DNA from: Chitinophagaceae bacterium
GTDB lineage: Bacteria; Bacteroidota; Bacteroidia; Chitinophagales; Chitinophagaceae
Assembly: GCA_003509845.1 (NCBI GenBank)
Contig: DOMR01000114.1
Location: forward strand, 1 to 9,425
DNA: 9,425 nt
Direction of reading: 5' to 3'
The position numbers and the translations under genes were made by a program. Shown piece by piece: positions 1 through 7,641 of the stretch. Under the pieces are notes generated by a model. The model saw nothing but the letters and a program-made list of their open reading frames with translations, ran no database searches and was not told the DNA's origin. Each line of letters begins with the position of its first letter. Positions within the stretch are counted from its first letter, which is position 1.

Positions 1-1435
1 AGGAGATTTGTATTTAGGTAAAGTGAAAAAGATCATACCGGGACTTAATGCAGCATTCGTTGATGTTGGTTTTGAAAAGGATGCCTTTTTACACTACACC
101 GATTTAAGCCCCTACGCAAAGTCGATCATTAAGTTCACGCAATTGGCGATGAACGACCATGATAAAAGCTTTGATTTTGCCAGTTTTCAAGCAGCACCTG
201 AAATTTTTAAAACAGGAAAAATAAGTGAAGTCCTTAATGGAAAACCCAATGTATTGGTTCAAATTTTAAAAGAGCCTATCGCTGCCAAAGGCCCTAGATT
301 AACTTGTGAAATTTCATTAGCAGGAAGATTCGTGGTACTTACCCCCTTTAATGAAATAGTTGCCGTATCTAAAAAAATACATTCAAATGAGGAACGCAAA
401 AGGTTACAAAAAATAATCGAAGCGGTGCGTCCTAAAAATTTCGGTGTGATTGTGCGAACTGCAGCTGAAGGTAAAACAACGGCCGAACTACATGAAGATT
501 TATTGACCCTTGAAGCCAATTGGAATAATATTCAATCAAATTTAAAGGGTGCATTACCTCCTGCACGTATCATGAACGAGGAAAGCAAAACCACGAGTAT
601 ATTAAGAGATTTATTAAATGAAGACTTTAATAAAATTGTGGTCAACGATAAAAAAATATTTGATATCACTTTAAGCTATTTGCAAAGAATAGCCCCTGCC
701 AAAAGTAATATATTAAGCTTATACGATGGTGATCAGCCCATATTTGATCAATATGGAATTACCAAACAAGTGAAGTCCTCCTTTGGGAAAACGGTGAACC
801 TGCCTAGTGGCGCTTACTTAATTATTGAACACACGGAGGCATTGCATGTGATTGATGTGAACAGTGGTTTTAAAAGTGTTTCTAATAACCAGGAAGAAAA
901 TGCGCTGCAAACCAATATGGAAGCGGCGGAGGAAATTGCACGACAATTAAGATTAAGAGATATAGGTGGCATTATTGTGATTGACTTTATTGATATGAAA
1001 TTGCCTGAAAACAGACGCAAGGTGCAAGAGTCATTAGAAGATTTCATGAAAACCGATCGTGCCAGACATTCTGTATTACCTATTTCAAAATTTGGATTAT
1101 TACAAGCGACACGACAACGTATTCGTCCTGAAGTAAATATTAACACCTCGGAAGATTGCCCTGCATGTAATGGCACAGGTAAAATAACTTCCACTTTGTT
1201 ACTGGAGGATGAGATTGAAAAGAAAATGTCTTATTTGGCCACCCATGGTCACAAATCGTTGATTCTATTGGTGCATCCAATCATTCATTCTCATTTGACC
1301 AAAGGTATATTTAACAATATCATCAAGCGTTGGAAAAATAAATATAAAATTAAATTGAAGTCTCAGGCAGATAATTCAAGCCACCTAGTAGAATACCGCT
1401 TTTTAGATGAACATGGTGAAGCGATTGTTTTATAA
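1..1435 (+). CDS. rng: Ribonuclease E/G family protein (RNase G), 5'-truncated by window edge
   Basis: This is an endoribonuclease of the RNase E/G family, acting in the cytoplasm on 5'-monophosphorylated RNA in rRNA maturation and mRNA turnover. The reading frame is open from base 2, reading G-D-L-Y-L-G-K-V, which is the interior of the S1 RNA-binding domain. The TTG at 8-10 is therefore a leucine codon, not a start, and by comparison with the family roughly 40 N-terminal residues are missing. The S1 domain spans about 2-340 and carries the insertion usual in Bacteroidota. The catalytic aspartates are seen in IDVNSG (Asp codon 854-856) and IDFIDM (Asp codon 983-985). They are 43 codons apart, the same as D303 and D346 of E. 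coli RNase E. The CPAC zinc-link (Cys codons 1157-1159 and 1166-1168) lies 101 codons after the first Asp, exactly matching C404/C407. The gene stops at TAA 1433-1435 with no RNase E-type C-terminal scaffold, which favours RNase G. It converges on the lipoprotein operon. Family identity is very secure. Confidence 0.96.
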   Translation, partial: GDLYLGKVKKIIPGLNAAFVDVGFEKDAFLHYTDLSPYAKSIIKFTQLAMNDHDKSFDFASFQAAPEIFKTGKISEVLNGKPNVLVQILKEPIAAKGPRLTCEISLAGRFVVLTPFNEIVAVSKKIHSNEERKRLQKIIEAVRPKNFGVIVRTAAEGKTTAELHEDLLTLEANWNNIQSNLKGALPPARIMNEESKTTSILRDLLNEDFNKIVVNDKKIFDITLSYLQRIAPAKSNILSLYDGDQPIFDQYGITKQVKSSFGKTVNLPSGAYLIIEHTEALHVIDVNSGFKSVSNNQEENALQTNMEAAEEIARQLRLRDIGGIIVIDFIDMKLPENRRKVQESLEDFMKTDRARHSVLPISKFGLLQATRQRIRPEVNINTSEDCPACNGTGKITSTLLLEDEIEKKMSYLATHGHKSLILLVHPIIHSHLTKGIFNNIIKRWKNKYKIKLKSQADNSSHLVEYRFLDEHGEAIVL

Positions 1436-1454
1436 ATAAATCTTGTCTGATCCA

Positions 1455-1475
1455 AGTTTTAAAATATTTAAAACT
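1455..1475. repeat. AT-rich 9-bp inverted repeat after rng
   Basis: AGTTTTAAA and TTTAAAACT form a perfect inverted repeat around a 3-nt spacer, 19 bp after the rng stop codon. The stem has only one G-C pair at its end and no following T-run, so it is a poor terminator by itself. It may slow polymerase or protect the mRNA 3' end ahead of the much stronger hairpin at 1531-1581, or it may be chance in AT-rich DNA. Confidence 0.35.
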
Positions 1476-1530
1476 ATTCCCCACTTATACAGAAAAAATA
1501 TTTATAAAAAATAGCCAAACACCTCCTTGC

Positions 1531-1581
1531 AATATAAAATAAGCCTCCCTCGCGGAAATCGAGGGAGGCTTATTTTATATT
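1531..1581. terminator. Bidirectional intrinsic terminator between convergent rng and the susCD operon
   Basis: Bases 1531-1552 and 1560-1581 are perfect reverse complements: a 22-bp stem with a 7-nt loop (CGGAAAT). The loop-proximal 12 bp are GC-rich (AAGCCTCCCTCG). The base of the stem is A/T-rich, so the transcript ends in a U-rich segment (TTATTTTATATT) whichever strand is read. It lies 95 bp past the rng stop and 14 bp past the stop of the lipoprotein gene at 1596. This position and symmetry are what is expected of one terminator shared by two converging units. Confidence 0.92.
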
Positions 1582-1595
1582 AATTAAACAATAAA

Positions 1596-2498
1596 TTATA
1601 GCTTTTGTAAAACCAAGGCATTAATGCCATAGTCAGCAGAACCATATTTAAGGCCAATTTTTAATCCGATATAACCAGTGCAAGAAAAAACATAACCAAC
1701 AGTTCCTGAGGAAGGCATATAGGCTGAAGTCAGTTGACCGTAATCCGCAAATACTACATTATTAGTAGCTAATTTTGCAGTACCAGTAGCTGGATCAATA
1801 CTAATTACCAATGGACTTTTTAAATCGCCGTAAGCTGGGTTAGGCCATACTTTTGACAAATTAATTTGATTCGCACCAGGGCCATCAGTAACATCTACAA
1901 TATCTCCAACGGACCAATCAGCCCAATCATCTTGCTTTACTTTATATTTTCCAGTCATTCCGCCTGTAAAAGGGCAAACAACATAAGCAGTCCATCTAAA
2001 ACAAGTGTTATAGTTTGAACTTGCCTCCAAAGCCTGAAGTGTATTTGAAACATCGTAGGTTTTATTGTCAGAAGTAACTACTTGATTATAGATAGTGTAA
2101 AATTGGCCAGGCGCAAACAGTGCTGCAGGCGTCTTTCCAATTGCAGTAGCAATTTCGGCACCAGTAACAGATAGTTCAGTTGTTCCGCTTACAGGCACCG
2201 TCTTAATCAATTTCCATGTCTTAGGATCTGCATTGGATGACTGAACAACAAATAATTTTACTTCTTTGATCGTAACGCCATTATTGTATGCATCTACTTT
2301 TACGCTTACTTTCGAAGTGTTGATAGCAGCGTAATTTAAGTTCAGATTAACTGTCGAATTAAGCGTTATATATGCGCCCTTTCCAAAATTGTTAATGTCA
2401 GTAAAAGGATTTAACGTACTCAGATTTTCTTTCTCACAAGAAGAAGCAATCAAAGTAAAAGCAATTCCAATTAATAAATTATTTAATATTTTTTTCAT
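1596..2498 (-). CDS. Surface lipoprotein of unknown function, third gene of the susCD operon
   Basis: I do not recognise a named family. The 300-aa product starts with a lipoprotein signal peptide: MKK, a hydrophobic stretch (residues 4-18), and lipobox ASSC with the acylated cysteine at 21. The residues after it, E-K-E-N, are charged and resemble the lipoprotein export signals that send Bacteroidota lipoproteins to the cell surface. Residues about 40-160 alternate short polar and hydrophobic stretches like an immunoglobulin-like beta domain. A second part begins near Cys166/Cys175 (FRWTAYVVCPFTGG), followed by GKYKV and a beta-rich segment ending in LVLQKL. Cys273 is the only other cysteine after the lipobox. 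The start lies 13 bp after the susD stop, so the two genes are surely co-transcribed, and the position corresponds to SusE/SusF. My inference is an accessory glycan- or ligand-binding surface lipoprotein; an enzymatic role is not excluded but no catalytic motif is visible. There is no Shine-Dalgarno, only an A-rich leader. Confidence 0.85.
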   Translation of the reverse strand: MKKILNNLLIGIAFTLIASSCEKENLSTLNPFTDINNFGKGAYITLNSTVNLNLNYAAINTSKVSVKVDAYNNGVTIKEVKLFVVQSSNADPKTWKLIKTVPVSGTTELSVTGAEIATAIGKTPAALFAPGQFYTIYNQVVTSDNKTYDVSNTLQALEASSNYNTCFRWTAYVVCPFTGGMTGKYKVKQDDWADWSVGDIVDVTDGPGANQINLSKVWPNPAYGDLKSPLVISIDPATGTAKLATNNVVFADYGQLTSAYMPSSGTVGYVFSCTGYIGLKIGLKYGSADYGINALVLQKL

Positions 2499-2511
2499 TG
2501 TTGCTTATTTT

Positions 2512-4200
2512 TTATTTGATGAAATTATCAGGGTTATTGTCCCAAAATGCTTTACTTACCGCTGTTCCTAGTGCTCTTTGCTTAGGCGCATTCAAATTTC
2601 GACCCACATAATCCTGGGGATACTGAAACAATCGTATAAATAGTCCTGGATTTGTAGCGAAAACAGTTGGCTGTAAATTTTTGGGATATCCTGTTAATCT
2701 ATAATTATTATAGGCTTCCCACCCATTTCCCCATAAAGCAAGATAATATTCTTTCATAATCACAGCCAATTTATCTTCATTCGTAGCGGCAGCATCATAT
2801 TCTGCCATTACAAGACTAACGTAATTATCTATAGTTGCAGTAGTGGGCGCATAAGTAGCTGAAACTGATACTCCGACTGTAGCGGCAAAACCAGTGACTT
2901 TTGCTATTGAAGCCTTAAGCGCAGTAGTTAAAAAAGTTTTTGCTTGTGCTGCGCCTCCAGGAATAATACCCACAATTGCGGCTTCCGCATGAACAAAATA
3001 AGTAAACTCTGAGTTCCATATTGGTAAAATACCAGCACCTTTTCCGCCCATTTCTAATTTTACCCCTGCAGCTTGATTTTGATCAACTTCTCCACCAGCA
3101 GGATATACCCCCCAGGTTGTCTTAAATTGACCATCAGGAGGTGTACCCCCATTATCACCATGATCACGTCCCCAATAACCTGCACCTACATAGCAATAGG
3201 GCATTTCAGCGGTGTAATTAGGAGGTCTTTGTAAATTAGTGCTGCAAAATAAAGTAATCTCATTTACATTCGCATTATTTGTATTTTGTCTATAAAAATA
3301 GTAACGTTGTCTTGGATCAATTGTAGGTCCTTTAGGATTTACTGCAGTAACTGAGCCACTTTTTGCAGCAGCAACGGCCCACATGAACCAATCCCCCAAA
3401 TATTCACCAGCACCATTCGGCCCGTAGTTACCAGCATAATCAGGATGACGTGAATCAGGCGAGGTTATATTGGTACCGTATTTAAAATTTAAATCGCCTG
3501 AAATTGTTTTGATTAAATTACCGGTAGTTATCAATGCTGCAATTTTTGCGTTTGCGGTTGCATCAACTTTGCGCGTTTGCATAAGTAATTTTAGCTTCAT
3601 TGTATTAGAAGCTGTTATCCATTTAGCCGTATTTCCCCCATAAAAAACATCATTGGCAGGAGCAGCGCCTGCAGTTGAAAAATCTTTGATCGCATCATCA
3701 TACAAAAGAATTGCTTGCTCATAAATTTTAGCACTTGCATCTGTTTTTGGATTGGGATTTGCAACACCCAAAACAGCCTCAGAATAAGGAATATCACCAA
3801 AAGCGTCTACTAATAAAGTAATCGTATATGCCTTCATGAATTTTGCCATACCTGATGAAGTATATCTTTTTTGTGCCTGAGCCAAAGGAATTAAGGCGTT
3901 CGCATTTTTCAAGATGGAGGTGTAGCCTGTGTTCCATAAACCATTAAAAGAACCTGGATTGTAAGCACTCGAATAAGTTGGACCATACCAGGCTTGTTGT
4001 CTAGTTAATTGACCGCCTGTATTCGAAGCATCATCAAACAAATAAGAAAAACTTAGTTGCACCGAGTTCAATAACAGGTCAACGTCAGCCGTAGATAATG
4101 AAGGTGCATTGGGATTCTCTAGGAGACTACCTAATTGTTTGCTACATGCTACTGCTGTTGTAAATAAGGTAGTAACAAGTATAATTTTTATAAATTTCAT
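2512..4200 (-). CDS. SusD/RagB-family nutrient-binding outer membrane lipoprotein (SusD-like_2 type)
   Basis: This is the substrate-capturing lipoprotein that sits as a hinged lid on the SusC barrel at the cell surface. It has a signal peptide with lipobox (TAVAC) and the lipidated cysteine at residue 19, followed by the family's early ENPNAPS segment (29-34). Further family signs are DAFGDIPYSEA at 132-142, FYGGNTAKWITASNTMKLKL at about 186-204, a GRDHGDNGG...PPD...WGVYPAGG block in the middle third, and GNGWEAYNNYRLTGYP near the C-terminus. The protein closes with RLFQYPQDYVGRN and a tryptophan-containing tail. Its 562 aa fit the family. It is encoded 30 bp after the susC stop and 13 bp before the third lipoprotein. 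No enzyme accompanies it, so the ligand is unknown. There is no Shine-Dalgarno; the leader before ATG is A-rich, which is normal in this phylum. I see no frameshift or truncation. Confidence 0.95.
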   Translation of the reverse strand: MKFIKIILVTTLFTTAVACSKQLGSLLENPNAPSLSTADVDLLLNSVQLSFSYLFDDASNTGGQLTRQQAWYGPTYSSAYNPGSFNGLWNTGYTSILKNANALIPLAQAQKRYTSSGMAKFMKAYTITLLVDAFGDIPYSEAVLGVANPNPKTDASAKIYEQAILLYDDAIKDFSTAGAAPANDVFYGGNTAKWITASNTMKLKLLMQTRKVDATANAKIAALITTGNLIKTISGDLNFKYGTNITSPDSRHPDYAGNYGPNGAGEYLGDWFMWAVAAAKSGSVTAVNPKGPTIDPRQRYYFYRQNTNNANVNEITLFCSTNLQRPPNYTAEMPYCYVGAGYWGRDHGDNGGTPPDGQFKTTWGVYPAGGEVDQNQAAGVKLEMGGKGAGILPIWNSEFTYFVHAEAAIVGIIPGGAAQAKTFLTTALKASIAKVTGFAATVGVSVSATYAPTTATIDNYVSLVMAEYDAAATNEDKLAVIMKEYYLALWGNGWEAYNNYRLTGYPKNLQPTVFATNPGLFIRLFQYPQDYVGRNLNAPKQRALGTAVSKAFWDNNPDNFIK

Positions 4201-4230
4201 ATATTTTTATTTTATTTCTTTAGGTTAGGA

Positions 4231-7200
4231 TTAAAAAGTTACTCTTAAACTTACACCCATTCTTCGAGCAGAAGGTCCATTAATAAATTCAAGACCTTTA
4301 CCAGAACTAACCCCTAAACTACTTACTTCTGGATCGAAGTGTACATATTTAGGGAAATTAGGTGCATAGTACCATAAATTACTTCCGTTTGCACTTACAG
4401 TTAAACTTCCAAAAGGCGTTTTTGACAACATCTTTTCAGGTAGAGAATAACTTAAGGACATATCACTAATTCTAACTACAGTTGCATCAAACATACCAGA
4501 TTCGTCTGGACCAAACATATTGTTAAAGTATGCTTGTGTAGCACTTACTTGTTGGTTATTTACAGATCCATCTTCTTTCACACCAGGTAATATATAAGGA
4601 GCAGCTCTGTCAAATTCTGTATCCTTTGTAACACCACGCGCTAATAATGACCTTGTAGTTCCTGAATAAATATCTCCACCATCCGTATAATTTATTTGCA
4701 TTCTGAAACTAAACCCTTTATAAGTTAAACTAGATATACCAGTAAATTGGTAGTTTGCGTTAGGATCTCCAACAATAACTAGGTCATCAGTGTAAATATA
4801 ATCACCGCCAGAATTAACAATACGCACTCCATTCGCATCCCGCTTGAAACCATAAGCTTTAATAACGCCCATTGGCATTCCATTGATGGCATAGTTACCT
4901 GGACTAGAATACCCCGCATAATTAATTTCCTTTAATTCAGTTGGTATATTCGAAACCATTGATCTATTTCTTGTCCAGTTAGCCGTTAATTCCCATAGCC
5001 AATCTTTGCTTCTGATTATTTTATAAGCAATTTGAACCTCGAAACCTTTATTATTTACATCGCCCGCATTAATTTGTTGGGCTGTAAAACCTGTAGATGG
5101 ATCTAATAAACTTGTAAGTATTTGATCTTGAGCAGTTCGATTATAATAGTGTACGTCAAGCGATAATCTACTTTGAAATAATTTAGCCTCAACACCGAAT
5201 TCTGCCTCCTTTAATAATTCGGCTTTTAAAGCGCTATTCGGTAAAAAATTGCTAATACTATTTGAATTTAAAATAGTACCTGCTACAGTTTGAAAACGTC
5301 GAGTGGATAGATCCAAAGCAGCTCTTGTACGATAAGGCCCAGGGAATCTAGCTGATGTTGCATAAGAACCAGATAATTTTAAATAATTTATATTCTTTTT
5401 GTTTTGTAAGAACGTGAAAGCCTCGGTGGGAATAAAGGATACGTTAGCACTTGGATATAGGATACTTCTATTTTCAGCTTCTAAAGTTGAAGACCAAGAA
5501 TTTCTTCCAGAGAGTGTAAGGTATAAATATTTTTTATAATCAAATACGCCTTGCGCATAAGCAGCCAAAGTTTGTTGTTGTGATTGATAATCCATATCGC
5601 CGCCGCCCTCATTTACTATATCATGCGTTACAAAGTTAGAGTGGTCTAATAAACCAAATACCAATTGCTCCTCACTCTTCACCCCAAATTGTTTGAACAA
5701 GACTTCCTTTGAGACGACACCGCCCAAGATATCAAAATTGATATCATTGGTAATTGCAATATTCGTATAAGCTGCATTTATTTCATGATTGAGGGTAGAA
5801 TTATATGCAGTAGACGTTCTTAAGAAACCACGAGGATAATAAGAGCCCCCTTTGTTTTGTGCATACATTTGGTCATTCGTATAATTGTCAAAGCCATAAG
5901 TATAAGTTAAGAAGAAATCTTTTTTGATGTCATACTTGGCTCTAACATTACCTATAGTTCTTGATGTTTTATCCTGATTAAACGCATTATGCAATGTCCA
6001 GGTAGGATTTTGCATCCCATTATTGGCTCTATAATATACATGAGAACGATCTATGGGGTTTTCCCAAGGTAAACCAATTAAATCTACAGCCGTAGGAGTA
6101 TACATCACATCACTATATAAGGAAGGCGCACTTGAACCACTTCCAAAAGAAGGTGAAGTAGGTGGTGAATTAACATTGGTATTAGAATTATTTAAACTAC
6201 CTGAAATAGTAATTTTATTGGTCAATTTTGCTGTACCCCCCATTCCTATATTACTTTTTATAACGCCATTGCCCGTCACAAAACCTTGATCGTCCGTATA
6301 ACCAAAATTCACATTGTAGCTTACATTTTTTCCAGAAGCCCCTTTAAAATTGACAGAAGTGTTTTTAGTGCTACCGTCACGGAAAAAACGAGGTACACTA
6401 TTATAAAACTTAAATGGATAGGTAGCATTTCCCTTAAATTCAGGGAAAGCTGCATGTAAAGCGGCTCTATCATATGGATGTTGCACTAATGTAGGAGGAT
6501 CTGTGAATTTAGCACCCCAATTGCTGTAAAAAGCCAAGCCTAAACTTAAATCAAACCCACCTCCATAGGTAGTATTGTATTCAGGAAGATTTGCAAACTG
6601 GTTAACAGAGTATGTTTGTGCAACAGTGACTTCTGATTTACCTCTTACTGCTCCTGATGATTGATTTTTTGTAGTCACCAAAATTACACCATTGGATCCG
6701 CCCTCACCATATAATACAGTAGCACTTAATCCTTTCAAAATATCGATTGATTCTATATTATTGACATCTAAATCCAGAAATCTACTAGGTGCATTGTTAC
6801 CATATACGAAGCTTGTTTGTTGATTCGTACCACCATCAATTGGCACACCATCCAACACCCATAAAGGTTGGGCATTACCACTAATCGTAGACAATCCACG
6901 AATGATTACATTGGTACCAGATCCAGCCAAACCACTTGTATTTAAAATATTTACACCCGGAGCCTTACCATTTAATATACGAGCAACATCTATCTCAGGT
7001 TTTAATTCCAGGTCTTTCTTACCAATGGTTGATACCGCGTAACCCAATGCTTTCTTCTCCTTTTTAATACCTAATGCCGTTACAACCACTTCAGTTAATT
7101 CTTCTCTCAAAGCTTTAAGCGTAAAGTTAGTAGTTGGTTGTGCAGTGGCTTGTTTAGATTCAAAACCAACGCTAGTAACAGTAATGATACTACCTGCTTT

Positions 7201-7395
7201 AACGCTAATTCGATAGCTACCAGAAGCATCTGTAATTGTACGGTTGTTTGTTTGGGCTTTTTCTGTTACAACAGCACCTTCAATCGGCACATTTTTATCA
7301 TCTGTCACTTTACCAGTAACAGTGGTATTTTGCGCGATGGTCGCTGTGAATGAAAAAATAGCAACAAAGAAACTTAATAGTAGTTTTTTTCTCAT
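4231..7395 (-). CDS. SusC/RagA-family TonB-linked outer membrane transporter
   Basis: This is a TonB-dependent barrel that imports a ligand captured by its SusD partner across the outer membrane. The signal peptide covers residues 1-21 (cleavage likely after ATIAQ or IAQ). A carboxypeptidase-regulatory-like domain spans about 25-98, starting with TVTGKVTDDKNVPIEGA. The TonB-box-like stretch EVVVTALGIKK is at 102-112. The plug domain spans about 115-245 and includes NGKAPGVNI, IIRGLSTI and the SusC signature PLWVLDGVPID (177-187). The remainder is a beta-barrel that ends in a terminal phenylalanine (SLRVTF), as needed for BAM-mediated insertion. The length of 1054 aa is typical and the frame is intact. 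There is no N-terminal STN signalling domain, so it is not expected to drive a FecR-type anti-sigma factor, in keeping with the absence of sigma/anti-sigma genes nearby. The plug ends in LYGEGGSNGV where LYG(S/A)RG(A)NGV is more usual. It is the first gene of its operon and divergent from radA. Confidence 0.97.
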   Translation of the reverse strand: MRKKLLLSFFVAIFSFTATIAQNTTVTGKVTDDKNVPIEGAVVTEKAQTNNRTITDASGSYRISVKAGSIITVTSVGFESKQATAQPTTNFTLKALREELTEVVVTALGIKKEKKALGYAVSTIGKKDLELKPEIDVARILNGKAPGVNILNTSGLAGSGTNVIIRGLSTISGNAQPLWVLDGVPIDGGTNQQTSFVYGNNAPSRFLDLDVNNIESIDILKGLSATVLYGEGGSNGVILVTTKNQSSGAVRGKSEVTVAQTYSVNQFANLPEYNTTYGGGFDLSLGLAFYSNWGAKFTDPPTLVQHPYDRAALHAAFPEFKGNATYPFKFYNSVPRFFRDGSTKNTSVNFKGASGKNVSYNVNFGYTDDQGFVTGNGVIKSNIGMGGTAKLTNKITISGSLNNSNTNVNSPPTSPSFGSGSSAPSLYSDVMYTPTAVDLIGLPWENPIDRSHVYYRANNGMQNPTWTLHNAFNQDKTSRTIGNVRAKYDIKKDFFLTYTYGFDNYTNDQMYAQNKGGSYYPRGFLRTSTAYNSTLNHEINAAYTNIAITNDINFDILGGVVSKEVLFKQFGVKSEEQLVFGLLDHSNFVTHDIVNEGGGDMDYQSQQQTLAAYAQGVFDYKKYLYLTLSGRNSWSSTLEAENRSILYPSANVSFIPTEAFTFLQNKKNINYLKLSGSYATSARFPGPYRTRAALDLSTRRFQTVAGTILNSNSISNFLPNSALKAELLKEAEFGVEAKLFQSRLSLDVHYYNRTAQDQILTSLLDPSTGFTAQQINAGDVNNKGFEVQIAYKIIRSKDWLWELTANWTRNRSMVSNIPTELKEINYAGYSSPGNYAINGMPMGVIKAYGFKRDANGVRIVNSGGDYIYTDDLVIVGDPNANYQFTGISSLTYKGFSFRMQINYTDGGDIYSGTTRSLLARGVTKDTEFDRAAPYILPGVKEDGSVNNQQVSATQAYFNNMFGPDESGMFDATVVRISDMSLSYSLPEKMLSKTPFGSLTVSANGSNLWYYAPNFPKYVHFDPEVSSLGVSSGKGLEFINGPSARRMGVSLRVTF

Positions 7396-7450
7396 GTTAT
7401 TGTCAAAATTTTTGTGAATAAAGTCTGCTCTATTTTTAATGATTAAGCTA

Positions 7451-7476
7451 ATTTAAATAAATTATTTAAATAAATT
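7451..7476. repeat. Perfect tandem duplication of a 13-bp AT-only unit
   Basis: The unit ATTTAAATAAATT occurs twice, head to tail, at 7451-7463 and 7464-7476, without mismatch. It is followed by a partial, degenerate continuation (ATTTAATAA at 7481-7489). The junction contains the palindrome TTATTTAAATAA (7462-7473). It sits 56-81 bp before the susC start codon, where it could act as a bent-DNA or activator-binding element, or simply be a replication-slippage product in AT-rich DNA. Confidence 0.7.
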
Positions 7477-7530
7477 AACTATTTAATAACACTAATTTAT
7501 TTTTTGGAGGAATTAAAGAAAATATAACTA

Positions 7531-7554
7531 CAATACTTTATATTTAAAGTATTG
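7531..7554. promoter_or_regulatory. 10-bp inverted repeat, candidate operator
   Basis: CAATACTTTA (7531-7540) and TAAAGTATTG (7545-7554) are perfect reverse complements around a 4-nt TATT spacer. The dyad has the size and symmetry of a binding site for a dimeric regulator. It lies 136-159 bp before susC and 88-111 bp before radA, so it could serve either. It is too AT-rich and lacks a following T-run to be a convincing terminator. No regulator gene is present in the window, so the partner is unknown. Confidence 0.45.
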
Positions 7555-7605
7555 ATTTTCAATATAATTTACAAAATCATCCGTTTCATTAAATTTCGGT
7601 AAATA

Positions 7606-7638
7606 CTGAAATATATTTAATCTAGCGATTATCTTTAC
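7606..7638 (+). promoter_or_regulatory. Candidate radA promoter (Bacteroidota TAnnTTTG type)
   Basis: TATCTTTAC at 7630-7638 matches the Bacteroidota -7 box TAnnTTTG except for its last base. A weak CTG at 7606-7608 stands about 21 bp upstream, roughly where the -33 TTG element belongs. The box ends only 4 bp before the radA ATG at 7642, so transcription would begin at or within a few bases of the start codon, giving a leaderless or very short-leader mRNA. Confidence 0.5.
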
Positions 7639-7641
7639 AGC

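Larger units (their letters stand above)
7396..7641. other. AT-rich divergent regulatory spacer between susC and radA
   Basis: This 246-bp region must hold the promoters of both the susC operon (leftwards) and radA (rightwards). It contains a 13-bp tandem duplication, a 10-bp inverted repeat and a radA promoter box, listed separately. No exact TAnnTTTG box reads toward susC. The best imperfect matches on the minus strand are AAATTTTG (plus positions 7404-7411), which would give an almost leaderless mRNA, and TATATTTT (7519-7526), which would give a leader of roughly 110-120 nt and place the inverted repeat over its upstream element. I could not choose between them. I see no open reading frame or RNA gene here. 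Confidence 0.6.

Noticed and set aside
8..10. TTG as start codon of the RNase G gene
   Set aside because: The frame is open upstream to the window edge and the residues around it (GDLYLGKV) are the interior of the S1 domain, so this is an internal leucine in a truncated gene.
814..1194. Minus-strand open frame inside rng (also 259-519)
   Set aside because: It lies wholly within the strongly conserved catalytic part of RNase G and its product has no recognisable features; it is an antisense shadow.
1520..1528. CACCTCCTT, identical to the 16S rRNA anti-Shine-Dalgarno core (AAGGAGGTG on the minus strand)
   Set aside because: No start codon follows within a usable distance on the minus strand, no rRNA sequence surrounds it, and the phylum rarely uses Shine-Dalgarno sequences; chance match.
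6053..6289. Plus-strand open frame inside susC (also 7138-7353 and 2389-2571)
   Set aside because: These are antisense to well-supported SusC or lipoprotein coding sequence, have low-complexity or cysteine-rich nonsense products, and lack promoters or conserved motifs.
7506..7510. GGAGG as a ribosome binding site in the divergent spacer
   Set aside because: No start codon follows nearby; the next gene begins about 130 bp later.
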